Below are positions 54,475-64,000 of a stretch of DNA of 64,000 nt, in pieces. A program made the position numbers and the translations under genes. The notes beneath the pieces are model-generated. The model searched no databases. It was given only the letters and a program-made list of their open reading frames with translations, and was not told the DNA's origin. The number at the start of each line of letters is the position of its first letter. Within the stretch, counting starts at the first letter, position 1. This DNA is from Rhizobium sp. JAB6. GTDB taxonomy: Bacteria; Pseudomonadota; Alphaproteobacteria; Rhizobiales; Rhizobiaceae. The stretch spans positions 405,001 to 469,000 of the forward strand of contig NZ_PYJQ01000001.1 in the NCBI RefSeq assembly GCF_003024605.1. The letters run 5' to 3'.

Positions 54475-55259
54475 CCACGACCGTCGAACCCATCCTCACG
54501 GCCCGCGGCCTCGTCAAGCGCTATGGACGCGTGACCGCGCTCGACAATGCCGATTTCGATCTCTATCCCGGCGAGATCCTCGCCGTGATCGGCGACAACG
54601 GCGCCGGCAAATCCTCGCTGATCAAGGCGATCTCCGGCGCGGTCATTCCCGACGACGGCGAGATCAGACTGGAAGGCAAGCCTGTCCACTTCCGCTCGCC
54701 GATGGAAGCGCGCGAGGCAGGCATCGAAACGGTCTATCAGAACCTAGCACTGTCGCCGGCGCTCTCGATCGCCGATAACATGTTCCTCGGCCGCGAAGTG
54801 CGCAGACCCGGCATTCTCGGCTCCGTCTTCCGCATGCTCGATCGGCCGGCCATGGAAAAGCGCGCCCGCGACAAGCTCTCGGAACTCGGCCTGATGACGA
54901 TCCAGAACATCAACCAGGCGGTGGAAACGCTCTCCGGCGGCCAGCGCCAGGGTGTTGCCGTGGCGCGCGCCGCCGCCTTCGGCTCCAAGGTCGTCATCAT
55001 GGACGAACCGACGGCGGCCCTGGGCGTCAAGGAAAGCCGCAAGGTTCTCGAACTCATCCTCGATGTGCGTGCGCGCGGCTTGCCGATCGTCCTGATCTCG
55101 CACAATATGCCGCATGTCTTCGAGGTTGCGGATCGCATTCATATCCATCGCCTTGGACGACGCCTGACCGTCATCAATCCCAAGGATTATTCGATGTCCG
55201 ACGCTGTTGCCTTCATGACCGGCGCCAAGACTCCGCCGGTCGAGAATGTCGCTGCATGA
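54471..55259 (+). CDS. frcA: Fructose ABC transporter, ATP-binding protein FrcA
   Basis: A 262-residue single-domain ATPase. Walker A 'GDNGAGKSS', signature 'LSGGQRQ', Walker B 'VVIMDEPTAAL' and the H-loop 'ISHNMPHV' are intact. Most ribose-type importers have a double ATPase of about 500 residues; the single-domain form is the S. meliloti FrcA form and suggests a homodimer. It overlaps both frcC (upstream) and frcK (downstream). Confidence 0.94.
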   Translation: MTTTVEPILTARGLVKRYGRVTALDNADFDLYPGEILAVIGDNGAGKSSLIKAISGAVIPDDGEIRLEGKPVHFRSPMEAREAGIETVYQNLALSPALSIADNMFLGREVRRPGILGSVFRMLDRPAMEKRARDKLSELGLMTIQNINQAVETLSGGQRQGVAVARAAAFGSKVVIMDEPTAALGVKESRKVLELILDVRARGLPIVLISHNMPHVFEVADRIHIHRLGRRLTVINPKDYSMSDAVAFMTGAKTPPVENVAA

Positions 55260-55888
55260 GCGTCTCTCTTGACGATGTTGCCGGCGAGATTATCGCGCGC
55301 GCCGGCAACGCCAAACGCTTCCTGGTCGCGATCGCCGGCCCGCCCGGTGCCGGCAAATCCACCCTGGCCGACAATGTCGCCAAGGCCTTGAAGGCGAGGG
55401 GCGAGAGCGCCGAAGTCCTGCCGATGGACGGCTTCCACATGGATAATGCCGTCCTCATAGAGAAGGGACTTTTGAAGCGGAAAGGCGTGCCTGACAGCTT
55501 CGACGTGCGCGCCTTCCTCGATATCGTCAAGGCCGTGCGCGCAGCCGACCAGGAGGTCCTCGTGCCGGTCTTCGACCGCTCGCGGGAGATTGCGATCGCC
55601 TCGGCTCGCATCGTCTCGGCCGATCACCGCTTCATCGTCGTCGAAGGCAACTACCTGCTGTTCAGCCAGGGAAAATGGGCCGAACTGGAAGGCATGTTCG
55701 ATTATTCGATCATGCTCGCTCCGCCCATCGAGGTGCTCGAGGAGCGCCTGTGGGCACGCTGGAGGGGCTACGATCTCGATGAAGACACCGCCCGGGCCAA
55801 GGTCTATGGCAATGATCTGCCGAACGGCCGGCTGATCCTCGAGAGCCGCCGCCGCGCAGACGTCACCATCGATATCGTGCAGGATTGA
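55256..55888 (+). CDS. frcK: FrcK kinase (nucleoside/pantothenate-kinase-like P-loop protein)
   Basis: The 210-residue product has Walker A 'GPPGAGKSTLADNV' and 'VVEGNYLLFSQ', the pattern of the uridine/pantothenate-type P-loop kinases. In S. meliloti frcK is the last gene of frcBCAK; its exact substrate is not settled and it is dispensable for fructose uptake. The ATG overlaps frcA by four bases. Fructokinase itself is encoded separately at 60749. Confidence 0.9.
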   Translation: MSVSLDDVAGEIIARAGNAKRFLVAIAGPPGAGKSTLADNVAKALKARGESAEVLPMDGFHMDNAVLIEKGLLKRKGVPDSFDVRAFLDIVKAVRAADQEVLVPVFDRSREIAIASARIVSADHRFIVVEGNYLLFSQGKWAELEGMFDYSIMLAPPIEVLEERLWARWRGYDLDEDTARAKVYGNDLPNGRLILESRRRADVTIDIVQD

Positions 55889-55939
55889 CCTTGCTCCTCA
55901 TTTAAGCGCCGTCGCGGATTGTTTTGCGAGGGCGGATGG

Positions 55940-55997
55940 TGCTATCGAAGCGCGATAGCAAAGTGCGATCCCGAAAAGCCGGAGGCAGCCTTCGGGA
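55940..55997 (+). other. Two hairpins in the pyrC leader
   Basis: TGCTATCG/CGATAGCA (55940-55947 with 55953-55960) and TCCCGAA/TTCGGGA (55969-55975 with 55991-55997) lie 34-90 bases before pyrC. No T tract follows, so they may affect mRNA stability or pyrC expression rather than terminate. Confidence 0.45.
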
Positions 55998-56030
55998 AAG
56001 ATCGCGCTCATATTTCCAGAGGTCGCGCCC

Positions 56031-57071
56031 ATGCAAAAGCTCACCATCCGCCGTCCTGACGACTGGCATCTGCATCTGCGGGATGGAGCCATGCTGGAAG
56101 GCGTGATCGCTGATACTTCCAGGCACTTCGCCCGCGCCATCATCATGCCCAATCTCGTGCCGCCGGTCGTAACGACGGCCGATGCGGCTGCCTATCGCGA
56201 GCGCATTCTGAAGGCGTTGCCGGCGGGTGATCGCTTCCAGCCGCTGATGACGCTCTATCTCACCGAGCACACCAGCGCCGACGATGTCGAAGAGGGCAAG
56301 AAGAGCGGCCTCATCACCGCCGTCAAGCTCTATCCGGCGGGTGCGACGACCAACTCGCATGGCGGCGTTCGCGATCTGGACAAGGCAATGCCGGTGCTGG
56401 AGCGCATGGCGAAGATCGGCCTGCCGCTTTGCGTTCATGGCGAGGTGACGACGCCCGAGGTGGATATCTTCGATCGCGAGGCCGTGTTCATTGAAACCGT
56501 GCTCGATCCGTTGCGCCGGCGCCTGTCGGAGTTGAAGGTCACGATGGAGCATGTGACCACCTCGGACGGCGTGGACTACATCAAGTCGGCGAAGGCAAAC
56601 CTCGCCGGCTCCATCACGACGCATCATCTGATCATCAACCGCAATGCGATCCTCGTGGGCGGCATTCGCCCGCATTATTACTGCCTGCCGGTCGCCAAGC
56701 GCGAAAGCCATCGTCTGGCCCTGCGCGCGGCCGCCACTAGCGGCGATGCAAGGTTCTTCCTCGGCACGGATTCGGCTCCCCATGTCGATCCGCTGAAGGA
56801 ATGCGCCTGCGGCTGCGCCGGCATTTACACGTCGATCAACACCATGAGCTGCCTTGCCCATGTTTTCGAACAGGATAGCGCACTGGACAGGCTTGAGGCC
56901 TTTGCTTCGTTGAATGGCCCGGCATGGTATGGATTGCCTGTCAATGAGGATAGCATCACGCTGGTCCGCCGCGACCATGCCGTGACTTTCCCGTCCAAGA
57001 TCGAGACCGGAGCTGGCCCGGTCACCGTTTTCGACCCCATGTTCCCATTGCATTGGGACGTCGAGATTTAG
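56031..57071 (+). CDS. pyrC: Dihydroorotase (class II)
   Basis: A 346-residue zinc hydrolase that cyclises carbamoyl aspartate in pyrimidine synthesis. The metal site begins with '[10 protein letters not shown]', and the bridging carboxylated lysine is in '[16 protein letters not shown]'. 'PLCVHGEV', '[11 protein letters not shown]' and 'GTDSAPH' follow. It is the Escherichia coli-like PyrC type, not the multidomain CAD type. It is followed 3 kb later by pyrE of the same pathway, with unrelated genes in between. Confidence 0.95.
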   Translation: MQKLTIRRPDDWHLHLRDGAMLEGVIADTSRHFARAIIMPNLVPPVVTTADAAAYRERILKALPAGDRFQPLMTLYLTEHTSADDVEEGKKSGLITAVKLYPAGATTNSHGGVRDLDKAMPVLERMAKIGLPLCVHGEVTTPEVDIFDREAVFIETVLDPLRRRLSELKVTMEHVTTSDGVDYIKSAKANLAGSITTHHLIINRNAILVGGIRPHYYCLPVAKRESHRLALRAAATSGDARFFLGTDSAPHVDPLKECACGCAGIYTSINTMSCLAHVFEQDSALDRLEAFASLNGPAWYGLPVNEDSITLVRRDHAVTFPSKIETGAGPVTVFDPMFPLHWDVEI

Positions 57072-57256
57072 TCAAGCTATACATAAGTAAATTAATATAT
57101 AAAAGCCGTATTGCAATCCGTAAGTGTTTGCCGCACCATGAACGTATATTTTGTTGAAATATATCTTCTTTATTATTTGCTGTAACCAATTTTATACCTC
57201 TGCGGGTGCAGTGTTCGGTCGACACCTTGCGGTGGAAATCAAGCCGTCGAAAGAGC

Positions 57257-58411
57257 ATGATGCTGGTCGATTACAATTCCCTGCTTCTCGCCCTCGGCGT
57301 TTCCGCATCGTGCCTTGCGGTCACATTGGTCGGAAGCTGGTTTTCGCGTCGGCCCGATACCTTCCTCCTGACGTGTTCTGCCGGCCTCGTGCCCATCGTC
57401 GGCGGCATTTTCCTCTATGGCGCCTATGTCGACCATCCCAAGCCGATTTTTGCCATTTTGACTTTCGTCTTATTCTTCCTCGGCTTCGCGACGATCTGGG
57501 TGGCTGGTCATCAGTTTCGCACGGGTCGCCTTTCCAGGATCCGCTTTGCCCTCGGTTGCCTGCCGGGCATGACGGCATCGATCGGATCGATGCTTGCAGG
57601 CTATGACGGACTGGCATTCATTGCCGATAACCTTGTGATCTGCGTGCTCCTGCTTCTGACGGCCCGCGAATATTGGCTCAGCCGGCGCGAGGCACCGACG
57701 CCGCTCTATGGCATTACGGCGCTTTACACGCTGACGGCTATTTCCTTTGCCTTATGTGCGGCCGTGCTGATCGTTGATGGCAAGCTCGTGCTCGGTCACG
57801 CGCCGGATAACTGGGCGGAGGATGTCAGCCTCGCTATCTGTATTGCCGGAATGACCGGGATCGGAGCACTCTCGCTTGCTTTGCATCAATGGCGCCAGGC
57901 CGCATTGCACCGTCAGGAGGCGATCACAGACGCCCTGACCGGGCTGCTCAACCGTCGTGCATTGTTCGATCTCTACGGCCGCCGCTCCTTCGGTCCGTCA
58001 ATGGCCGTCGTCATCTTCGACATCGATCGCTTCAAGGCGATCAACGATCAGCATGGCCATGCTGCCGGCGATCTTGTGCTCAAGCTTTTCGCGAAGGAGC
58101 TCTCCTTCGGCTTGCGCTCTTCCGACACCGTGGCTCGTCTCGGCGGCGAGGAGTTCGCGCTCGTGCTCGACAATATGTTGCCGGGTCGTGCCGAGCAGGT
58201 GGCCGAGCGGGTGCGCGATTCCTTTGCAGCGCGGGCAATCAGCATCGAAGGCAAATCCTTAGCCTGCACCGTCAGTGCCGGTGTTGCGACCGGTACCGCC
58301 AAGGGGCTCGGCTTCGACGACGTATTACGTGCCGCCGACAAGGCGCTCTACGAAGCAAAGCGAAACGGCCGCAATCGTGTCGAGGTCGCGGTCTATCTGC
58401 GGGCCGTCTAG
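57257..58411 (+). CDS. Membrane-bound GGDEF diguanylate cyclase
   Basis: The 384-residue protein has about six N-terminal hydrophobic segments (residues 1-200) and a C-terminal GGDEF domain with the active loop 'RLGGEEFALVLDN' (GGEEF form, active in known enzymes) and 'VVIFDIDRFKAINDQHGHAAGD'. It makes cyclic di-GMP, which in rhizobia tunes motility, attachment and exopolysaccharide. No EAL domain or RxxD inhibitory site is clear. The start at 57257 or the adjacent ATG at 57260 cannot be told apart; the upstream region 57072-57256 is AT-rich. Confidence 0.9.
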   Translation: MMLVDYNSLLLALGVSASCLAVTLVGSWFSRRPDTFLLTCSAGLVPIVGGIFLYGAYVDHPKPIFAILTFVLFFLGFATIWVAGHQFRTGRLSRIRFALGCLPGMTASIGSMLAGYDGLAFIADNLVICVLLLLTAREYWLSRREAPTPLYGITALYTLTAISFALCAAVLIVDGKLVLGHAPDNWAEDVSLAICIAGMTGIGALSLALHQWRQAALHRQEAITDALTGLLNRRALFDLYGRRSFGPSMAVVIFDIDRFKAINDQHGHAAGDLVLKLFAKELSFGLRSSDTVARLGGEEFALVLDNMLPGRAEQVAERVRDSFAARAISIEGKSLACTVSAGVATGTAKGLGFDDVLRAADKALYEAKRNGRNRVEVAVYLRAV

Positions 58412-58451
58412 GCGGTCGTTTTGGCTGGGCGTCCAACTATTCCCGAAACTT

Positions 58452-58931
58452 TCAGAACAGCGCCTTCACGAAAGCGCATGCGGCGAGTAGCGAGGCGACC
58501 GTGCGCACATGGTTCCAGCGCGTCCAGTCGACGAGATAGGTCGACCAAAGCTGCGCCGACTCGGCCGAATGGCCATCCACTTTATCGAGTGCGTCGTTCA
58601 GGGGCACATTAAAGATCATGGTCGAAAGCAGGCTGGCGACAATGTAGAGCGCTGCGCCCGCCAGCATCAGAACGCTGGTGCCGCCCCGCCAGTAAAGAAT
58701 GGCCATCACGGCGACGAAGATCGACAGCGCTGCCGTCAGCAGGAACAGCACGATGAAGGGTGAGCGCACGATCGTCGTGTTGATCGATTGCATCGCTGCA
58801 ATCCCCTGATCGGAGGGAAGGCGGGCGAAAGCCTGCATGATGAAGGTCGAGAAGGCGAAATAGACGCCGGCAAGAAGGCCGCTGCTGAGCGCGGCGACGA
58901 TGATAGCGATATTCGTGATCGGAAAGGTCAT
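58452..58931 (-). CDS. DUF1772/anthrone-oxygenase-like membrane protein
   Basis: A 159-residue protein with four hydrophobic segments, 'IAIIVAALSSGLLAGVYFAFSTFIMQAF' first and 'VLFLLTAALSIFVAVMAILYW' next. The pattern of Asn and Arg residues around 'WTRWNHVRTVASLLA' at the end fits DUF1772, the family of anthrone-oxygenase-like proteins. Substrate unknown. It is divergent from the TetR gene across 265 bases with two direct repeats, so TetR control is likely. Confidence 0.8.
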   Translation of the reverse strand: MTFPITNIAIIVAALSSGLLAGVYFAFSTFIMQAFARLPSDQGIAAMQSINTTIVRSPFIVLFLLTAALSIFVAVMAILYWRGGTSVLMLAGAALYIVASLLSTMIFNVPLNDALDKVDGHSAESAQLWSTYLVDWTRWNHVRTVASLLAACAFVKALF

Positions 58932-59118
58932 GACTGAGCACTCCAGAGGCCGGTTGCGGCGATTTGTCGGCATAAGGGGAAAAGTCTTTCGGCTAGCTGC
59001 CAAAGATTGGATGGAATGTCGTTCAGCGCGGCCGTCTTTTGTGGCAATCCGGGCCGCCGATTTCCCCACTCACTGATGACGACAATCGTCGAGATAAGCA
59101 TTTCAGGCTCCCAGGCTA

Positions 59119-59155
59119 AAATGTGATAAATTCTCGCATTTGTAAATGTGATAAA
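59119..59155. promoter_or_regulatory. Direct repeats AAATGTGATAAA upstream of tetR
   Basis: AAATGTGATAAA occurs exactly at 59119-59130 and 59144-59155, 25 bases apart, in the gap between the DUF1772 and TetR genes. These may be TetR half-sites or paired sites. Confidence 0.6.
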
Positions 59156-59196
59156 CTCTCTTATATTGCCTGTCAACAGTCACGGGCGGGAATGAG

Positions 59197-59847
59197 ATGA
59201 CGCAGGAACCAATCACGAGACGCAGGCGCAGCAAGGACGAGGCCGGTACCCCGCGCCGCATACCCAGCCAGCAGCGCGGCCGCGAGCGCGTAGATCTGAT
59301 CCTTTCAGTGGCATCCGAGCTGATTGCGAGGAATGGCAGCGATGCGCTGCGCATGGGTGAGATCGTCGAAAAGGCAGGCGTTTCCTTCGGTTCGCTCTAC
59401 CAATATTTCCCCGACAAGACGGCGATCATCCGCGTGCTGGCCGAGCGCTTCAACGAGCAGGGTCGGCAATGTGTCGAAGATGAGCTGGCGGCGATCGAAA
59501 GCCGTGATCAGCTCCAGTCCGCTCTCGGCCGCATTGTCGATGGCTACTACACCATGTTTCTGGAAGAGCCGGTTATGCGCGACATTTGGCATGCCACTCA
59601 TACGGACAAGCTGCTGCAGCAGGTCGATGCGGAAGACATGGAGTGGCATTCGCAGGCATTTCTGACCGTCCTGAAACGCCTATGGCCGGAGCGCGACGAT
59701 ACCGAACTTGCAAGAACAGCCCGATTGACCATGCAGCTCGTCGCGGCCGCGGTGCGCTATGCGATTTCGATCGAAAGAGAAGAGGGCGACAAGGTCATCG
59801 GGCTGTTCAAGACCATGCTCCCTGCCGATCTCGGAGTTCTGCGCTGA
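59197..59847 (+). CDS. TetR-family transcriptional regulator
   Basis: The 216-residue product has an N-terminal TetR helix-turn-helix ('ELIARNGSDALRMGEIVEKAGVSFGSLYQYFPDKTAIIRVLAERF', about residues 42-87) and a C-terminal ligand domain with no recognisable enzyme motif. It probably represses itself and the divergent membrane gene through the AAATGTGATAAA repeats. The first 30 residues are basic and Arg-rich, an extension common in rhizobial TetR proteins. The ATG at 59197 follows a 'CGGGCGGGAATGAG' stretch. Confidence 0.9.
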   Translation: MTQEPITRRRRSKDEAGTPRRIPSQQRGRERVDLILSVASELIARNGSDALRMGEIVEKAGVSFGSLYQYFPDKTAIIRVLAERFNEQGRQCVEDELAAIESRDQLQSALGRIVDGYYTMFLEEPVMRDIWHATHTDKLLQQVDAEDMEWHSQAFLTVLKRLWPERDDTELARTARLTMQLVAAAVRYAISIEREEGDKVIGLFKTMLPADLGVLR

Positions 59848-59973
59848 TTGCTTCCAGTCGCCTCTGCAGAGAGCGGCGGAGAGGATATCCGTAAAAGCTT
59901 CCGTGCGTCTGGAAACTCGGGCCGCTTGCTGCTATTGCCGCTGGAACATTAGCGCTCGCGAAGGAGGCCCCGC

Positions 59974-60672
59974 ATGACCCAGATGATATTCACCGATCGT
60001 ACCGTCATGGCCGAGCTGATGGCCAGGATGCTCTGGGAGATCAAGGCGGTCCACTTCAATGCCGACAAGCCCTATAAGTTCGCCTCCGGCATGGCGAGCC
60101 CCGTCTATATCGATTGCCGCAAGCTGATCTCCTATCCGCGCATCCGCGCGACGGTCATGGATTTCGCCGCCAGCATCATCGTGCGCAATGTCGGTTTCGA
60201 GCAATTCGACTGCGTCGCCGGCGGTGAAACGGCGGGCATCCCCTTCGCCGCTTTTCTGGCCGAGCGCCTGAACCTGCCGATGATCTATGTACGCAAGCAG
60301 CCGAAGGGCCATGGACGCAATGCCCAGATCGAAGGTGACATGAAGGAGGGCGCCCGCGTGCTCGTCATCGAGGATCTGACGACGGCCGGCGGCAGCATGT
60401 TTACCTTCATCGATGCCATTCGCGCGGCCGGCGGCATCGTCGATCATGGCATGGCGCTGTTCTACTACGGTATTTTCTCCGAGGCGGTGGAACGCTTTGC
60501 CAACCGGAAGGTGAGCCTGCATCACATCACGACCTGGCGCGAGGTGCTCGCCGTCGCCAAGGAGCAGAAGCTGTTCGACCATAAGACGCTGGAGGAGGTC
60601 GAGGCCTTTCTCAATGCGCCGCTCGCCTGGTCCGGCCGGAACGGCGGTATTTCGGAGCTGCCCACAAACTGA
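59974..60672 (+). CDS. pyrE: Orotate phosphoribosyltransferase
   Basis: A 232-residue enzyme that joins orotate to PRPP to make orotidylate. The PRPP-binding motif is '[14 protein letters not shown]'. Orotate-side residues are in '[18 protein letters not shown]' and '[19 protein letters not shown]'. It is longer than Escherichia coli PyrE because of the C-terminal helical part ('[13 protein letters not shown]'). It follows tetR by 126 bases and is 76 bases ahead of frk on the same strand. Confidence 0.95.
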   Translation: MTQMIFTDRTVMAELMARMLWEIKAVHFNADKPYKFASGMASPVYIDCRKLISYPRIRATVMDFAASIIVRNVGFEQFDCVAGGETAGIPFAAFLAERLNLPMIYVRKQPKGHGRNAQIEGDMKEGARVLVIEDLTTAGGSMFTFIDAIRAAGGIVDHGMALFYYGIFSEAVERFANRKVSLHHITTWREVLAVAKEQKLFDHKTLEEVEAFLNAPLAWSGRNGGISELPTN

Positions 60673-60748
60673 CGCTTTGCTTTTGCACTGAATCTATCTA
60701 ATCGATTTATGTAATGGACACGATGGACGCGCTCTTTGGGAGGCCGGA

Positions 60749-61675
60749 ATGATTTTGTGCTGTGGCGAAGCTTTGATCGACATGCTGCCGCGGGATACGA
60801 CGCTGGGTGAAAAGGGCTTTGCCCCCTATGCCGGCGGCGCCATCTTCAATACCGCGATCGCCCTTGGTCGTCTCGGCATTCCCACGGGCTTCTTCACCGG
60901 CATTGCCGATGACATGATGGGCGAAATCCTGCGCGACACGCTCTCGGCCTCCAAGGTCGATTTCAGCTATTGCGCCATCACGCCTCGTCCGAGCACGATC
61001 GCATTCGTCAAGCTCGCCAACGGCCAGGCGACCTACGCCTTCTACGACGAAGGCACGGCTGGCCGCATGATTACCGAGGCCGATCTGCCGGCGCTTGGGG
61101 ATGATTGCGAAGCTCTGCATTTTGGTGCGATCAGCCTGATCCCCGATCCCTGCGGCGCGACCTACGAGGCGCTGATGAAGCGTGAGCATCAGAGCCGCGT
61201 GATCTCGCTCGACCCGAACATCCGCCCAGGCTTCATCAAGGACAAGGCAGCGCATATGGGCCGCATCGGCCGGATGGCGGCCATGTCCGACATTCTCAAA
61301 TTCTCCGATGAGGATCTGGAATGGTTTGGCATCTCCGGCAATCACGATGAGCTGGCCGCCCATTGGCTGAACCAGGGCGCCAAGCTTGTCGTCGTCACCA
61401 AGGGTGCGGAAGGCGCAACCGGCTATACCAAATCGCTCAAGGTCTCTGTGCCGAGCGAGCGCGTCACCGTCGTCGATACGGTCGGCGCGGGCGACACCTT
61501 CGATGCCGGCATTCTGGCATCGCTGAAGATGAACAACCTCCTGACCAAGGCGCAGGTGGCGTCGCTGAACGAGAAGGCGCTGCAGGATGCGCTGGCTCTG
61601 GGCGCCAAGGCCGCGGCGGTGACGGTGTCGCGCGCTGGCGCAAATCCGCCCTGGGCGCATGAGATCGGGCTCTGA
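60749..61675 (+). CDS. frk: Fructokinase (PfkB family)
   Basis: The 308-residue kinase shows 'CCGEALIDMLPRD', PfkB signature 1 'APYAGGAIFNTAIALGRLG' and signature 2 'DTVGAGDTFDAGILA' with the catalytic Asp. It phosphorylates fructose to fructose-6-phosphate and so completes the pathway begun by FrcBCA; the pgi gene on the other strand then converts the product. Gene order pyrE-frk-pgi matches rhizobia. A strong terminator follows at 61705-61738. Confidence 0.93.
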   Translation: MILCCGEALIDMLPRDTTLGEKGFAPYAGGAIFNTAIALGRLGIPTGFFTGIADDMMGEILRDTLSASKVDFSYCAITPRPSTIAFVKLANGQATYAFYDEGTAGRMITEADLPALGDDCEALHFGAISLIPDPCGATYEALMKREHQSRVISLDPNIRPGFIKDKAAHMGRIGRMAAMSDILKFSDEDLEWFGISGNHDELAAHWLNQGAKLVVVTKGAEGATGYTKSLKVSVPSERVTVVDTVGAGDTFDAGILASLKMNNLLTKAQVASLNEKALQDALALGAKAAAVTVSRAGANPPWAHEIGL

Positions 61676-61704
61676 CCGCGATCGGCTTTCAAAGCTACCA
61701 ATAG

Positions 61705-61738
61705 AAGAGCCCGCCTGATGCTTCAGGCGGGCTCTTTT
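61705..61738. terminator. Bidirectional terminator between frk and pgi
   Basis: AAGAGCCCGCCTGA (61705-61718) pairs with TCAGGCGGGCTCTT (61723-61736) around a 4-base loop, followed by TTTTG. Convergent genes lie on both sides. Confidence 0.92.
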
Positions 61739-61757
61739 GTTTTCCCGATGAGGAGAT

Positions 61758-63383
<1,626 letters not shown>

Positions 63384-63502
63384 GGGAGGCTCCTTGCGGG
63401 TTCGCGCTGCTGGCCGTAAAACCGGGCCAAGCGCTTCTAGTTTGGTCGCGAAAACTATTCCCTATGTAGGGCGTAAATCAAGTTCACCTATTGCCCAAAA
63501 CG

Positions 63503-63533
63503 AAAAAACCGCTCGTGAAACAAGCACGAGCGG
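63503..63533 (-). terminator. Terminator after fadD
   Basis: On the minus strand CCGCTCGTG pairs with CACGAGCGG (63533-63525 with 63517-63509) and is followed by TTTTTTCG. It ends the fadD transcript before pgi. Confidence 0.85.
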
Positions 63534-63557
63534 CCTCCTGAATGACACGGAATTATG

Positions 63558-64000
63558 TCAGCCGCGCAACTCCTTGCGCAGGATCTTGCCGACATTCGAT
63601 TTCGGCAGTTCGCTGCGGAATTCGATGAAGCGCGGGCGCTTGTAATTGGTTAGATTTTCAGCGAAATGAGCCTTGACGTCGGCCTCGGTCAAAGCCGGGT
63701 CTTTCTTGACGATGAAGAGCTTCACCGCCTCGCCGGAATGTGGATCGGGCACGCCGATTGCCGCCGCCTCCAGGACGCCCGGATGCATGGCGGCGACTTC
63801 CTCGATTTCGTTCGGATAGACGTTGAAGCCCGAGACCAGGATCATGTCCTTCTTGCGGTCGACGATCTTGGTATAGCCGCGCTCGTCCATGAAGCCCATG
63901 TCGCCGCTGCGGAAGAAGCCGTCGGGCGTCATCACGCGCGCGGTTTCGGCCGGCTGCTTCCAGTAGCCCGCCATCACCTGCGGGCCGCGGATGCAGATTT
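63558..64000 (-). CDS. fadD: Long-chain acyl-CoA synthetase FadD, C-terminal part
   Basis: Only the last 147 or so codons are in the window; the frame is open to the end of the sequence ('[16 protein letters not shown]' continues upstream). The C-terminal AMP-binding motifs are present: '[41 protein letters not shown]' and the Lys near the end ('[14 protein letters not shown]'). The enzyme activates fatty acids as CoA esters. Order with pgi and frk fits the S. meliloti fadD region, as recalled. Confidence 0.9.
   Translation of the reverse strand, partial: ICIRGPQVMAGYWKQPAETARVMTPDGFFRSGDMGFMDERGYTKIVDRKKDMILVSGFNVYPNEIEEVAAMHPGVLEAAAIGVPDPHSGEAVKLFIVKKDPALTEADVKAHFAENLTNYKRPRFIEFRSELPKSNVGKILRKELRG

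Overview
The window is a high-GC alphaproteobacterial chromosome segment, almost certainly from Rhizobiaceae and most like Rhizobium. The evidence is content and order: murJ-trpS, then fur/mur-plsC(olsA)-miaB-phoH-ybeY-corC-lnt(actA)-phrR-metK-trmB, dapE-dapD, rpmH-rnpA-yidC-engB, and a complete frc fructose-uptake locus followed by pyrC, pyrE, frk, pgi and fadD. RpoH-type, Irr-type and ROSE-type signals and an alpha-r14-type small RNA fit the same group. Nearly all of the window is core genome; no phage, insertion sequence, CRISPR array or rRNA was seen.

Layout. 1-14.5 kb: a plus-strand run for envelope assembly (murJ, plsC/olsA, lnt), tRNA and rRNA modification (trpS, tsaB, rimI, miaB, ybeY, trmB), Fe-S and metal control (nfuA behind an Irr-box match, fur/mur), acid tolerance (actA/lnt, phrR) and SAM synthesis (metK). 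14.5-21.5 kb: a minus-strand DUF1150/Hsp20 pair with a heat promoter and RNA thermometer, nucleoside hydrolase, chemoreceptor, ribokinase and rmuC. 21.5-25.2 kb: def, a FitA/FitB-type toxin-antitoxin pair lodged between def and fmt, truA and arsC. 25.2-32.7 kb: lysine and arginine biosynthesis (dapE, dapD, argB) with LOG, EF-hand, HAD and PEP-mutase-like genes. 33-37.4 kb: a decayed ECF sigma gene next to an intact anti-sigma gene, then the rpmH-rnpA-yidC and engB block. 37.7-48.9 kb: the accessory part, with a second chemoreceptor, orphan histidine kinase, tRNA-Arg, MarR/MFS efflux pair, BA14K protein, a decayed SDR gene, a lipid-methyltransferase-like gene, an aldo/keto reductase, the three-hairpin sRNA and a lipoprotein hydrolase. 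49-64 kb: a hydroxyproline epimerase-like gene, the frcR/frcBCAK fructose system, pyrC, a GGDEF protein, a TetR/DUF1772 pair, pyrE, frk, pgi and the end of fadD.

The genes connect mainly through sugar use. FrcBCA imports fructose, Frk and FrcK are sugar or nucleoside-type kinases, and Pgi interconverts the hexose phosphates. A FucU/RbsD-type mutarotase overlaps frcR and may supply the correct sugar anomer. The most unusual content lies between the genes: the sRNA whose three loops all carry an anti-Shine-Dalgarno motif, the thermometer leader, two decayed genes, several clear operator candidates and at least three families of dispersed palindromic repeats. All functions are inferred from sequence reading without database searches.
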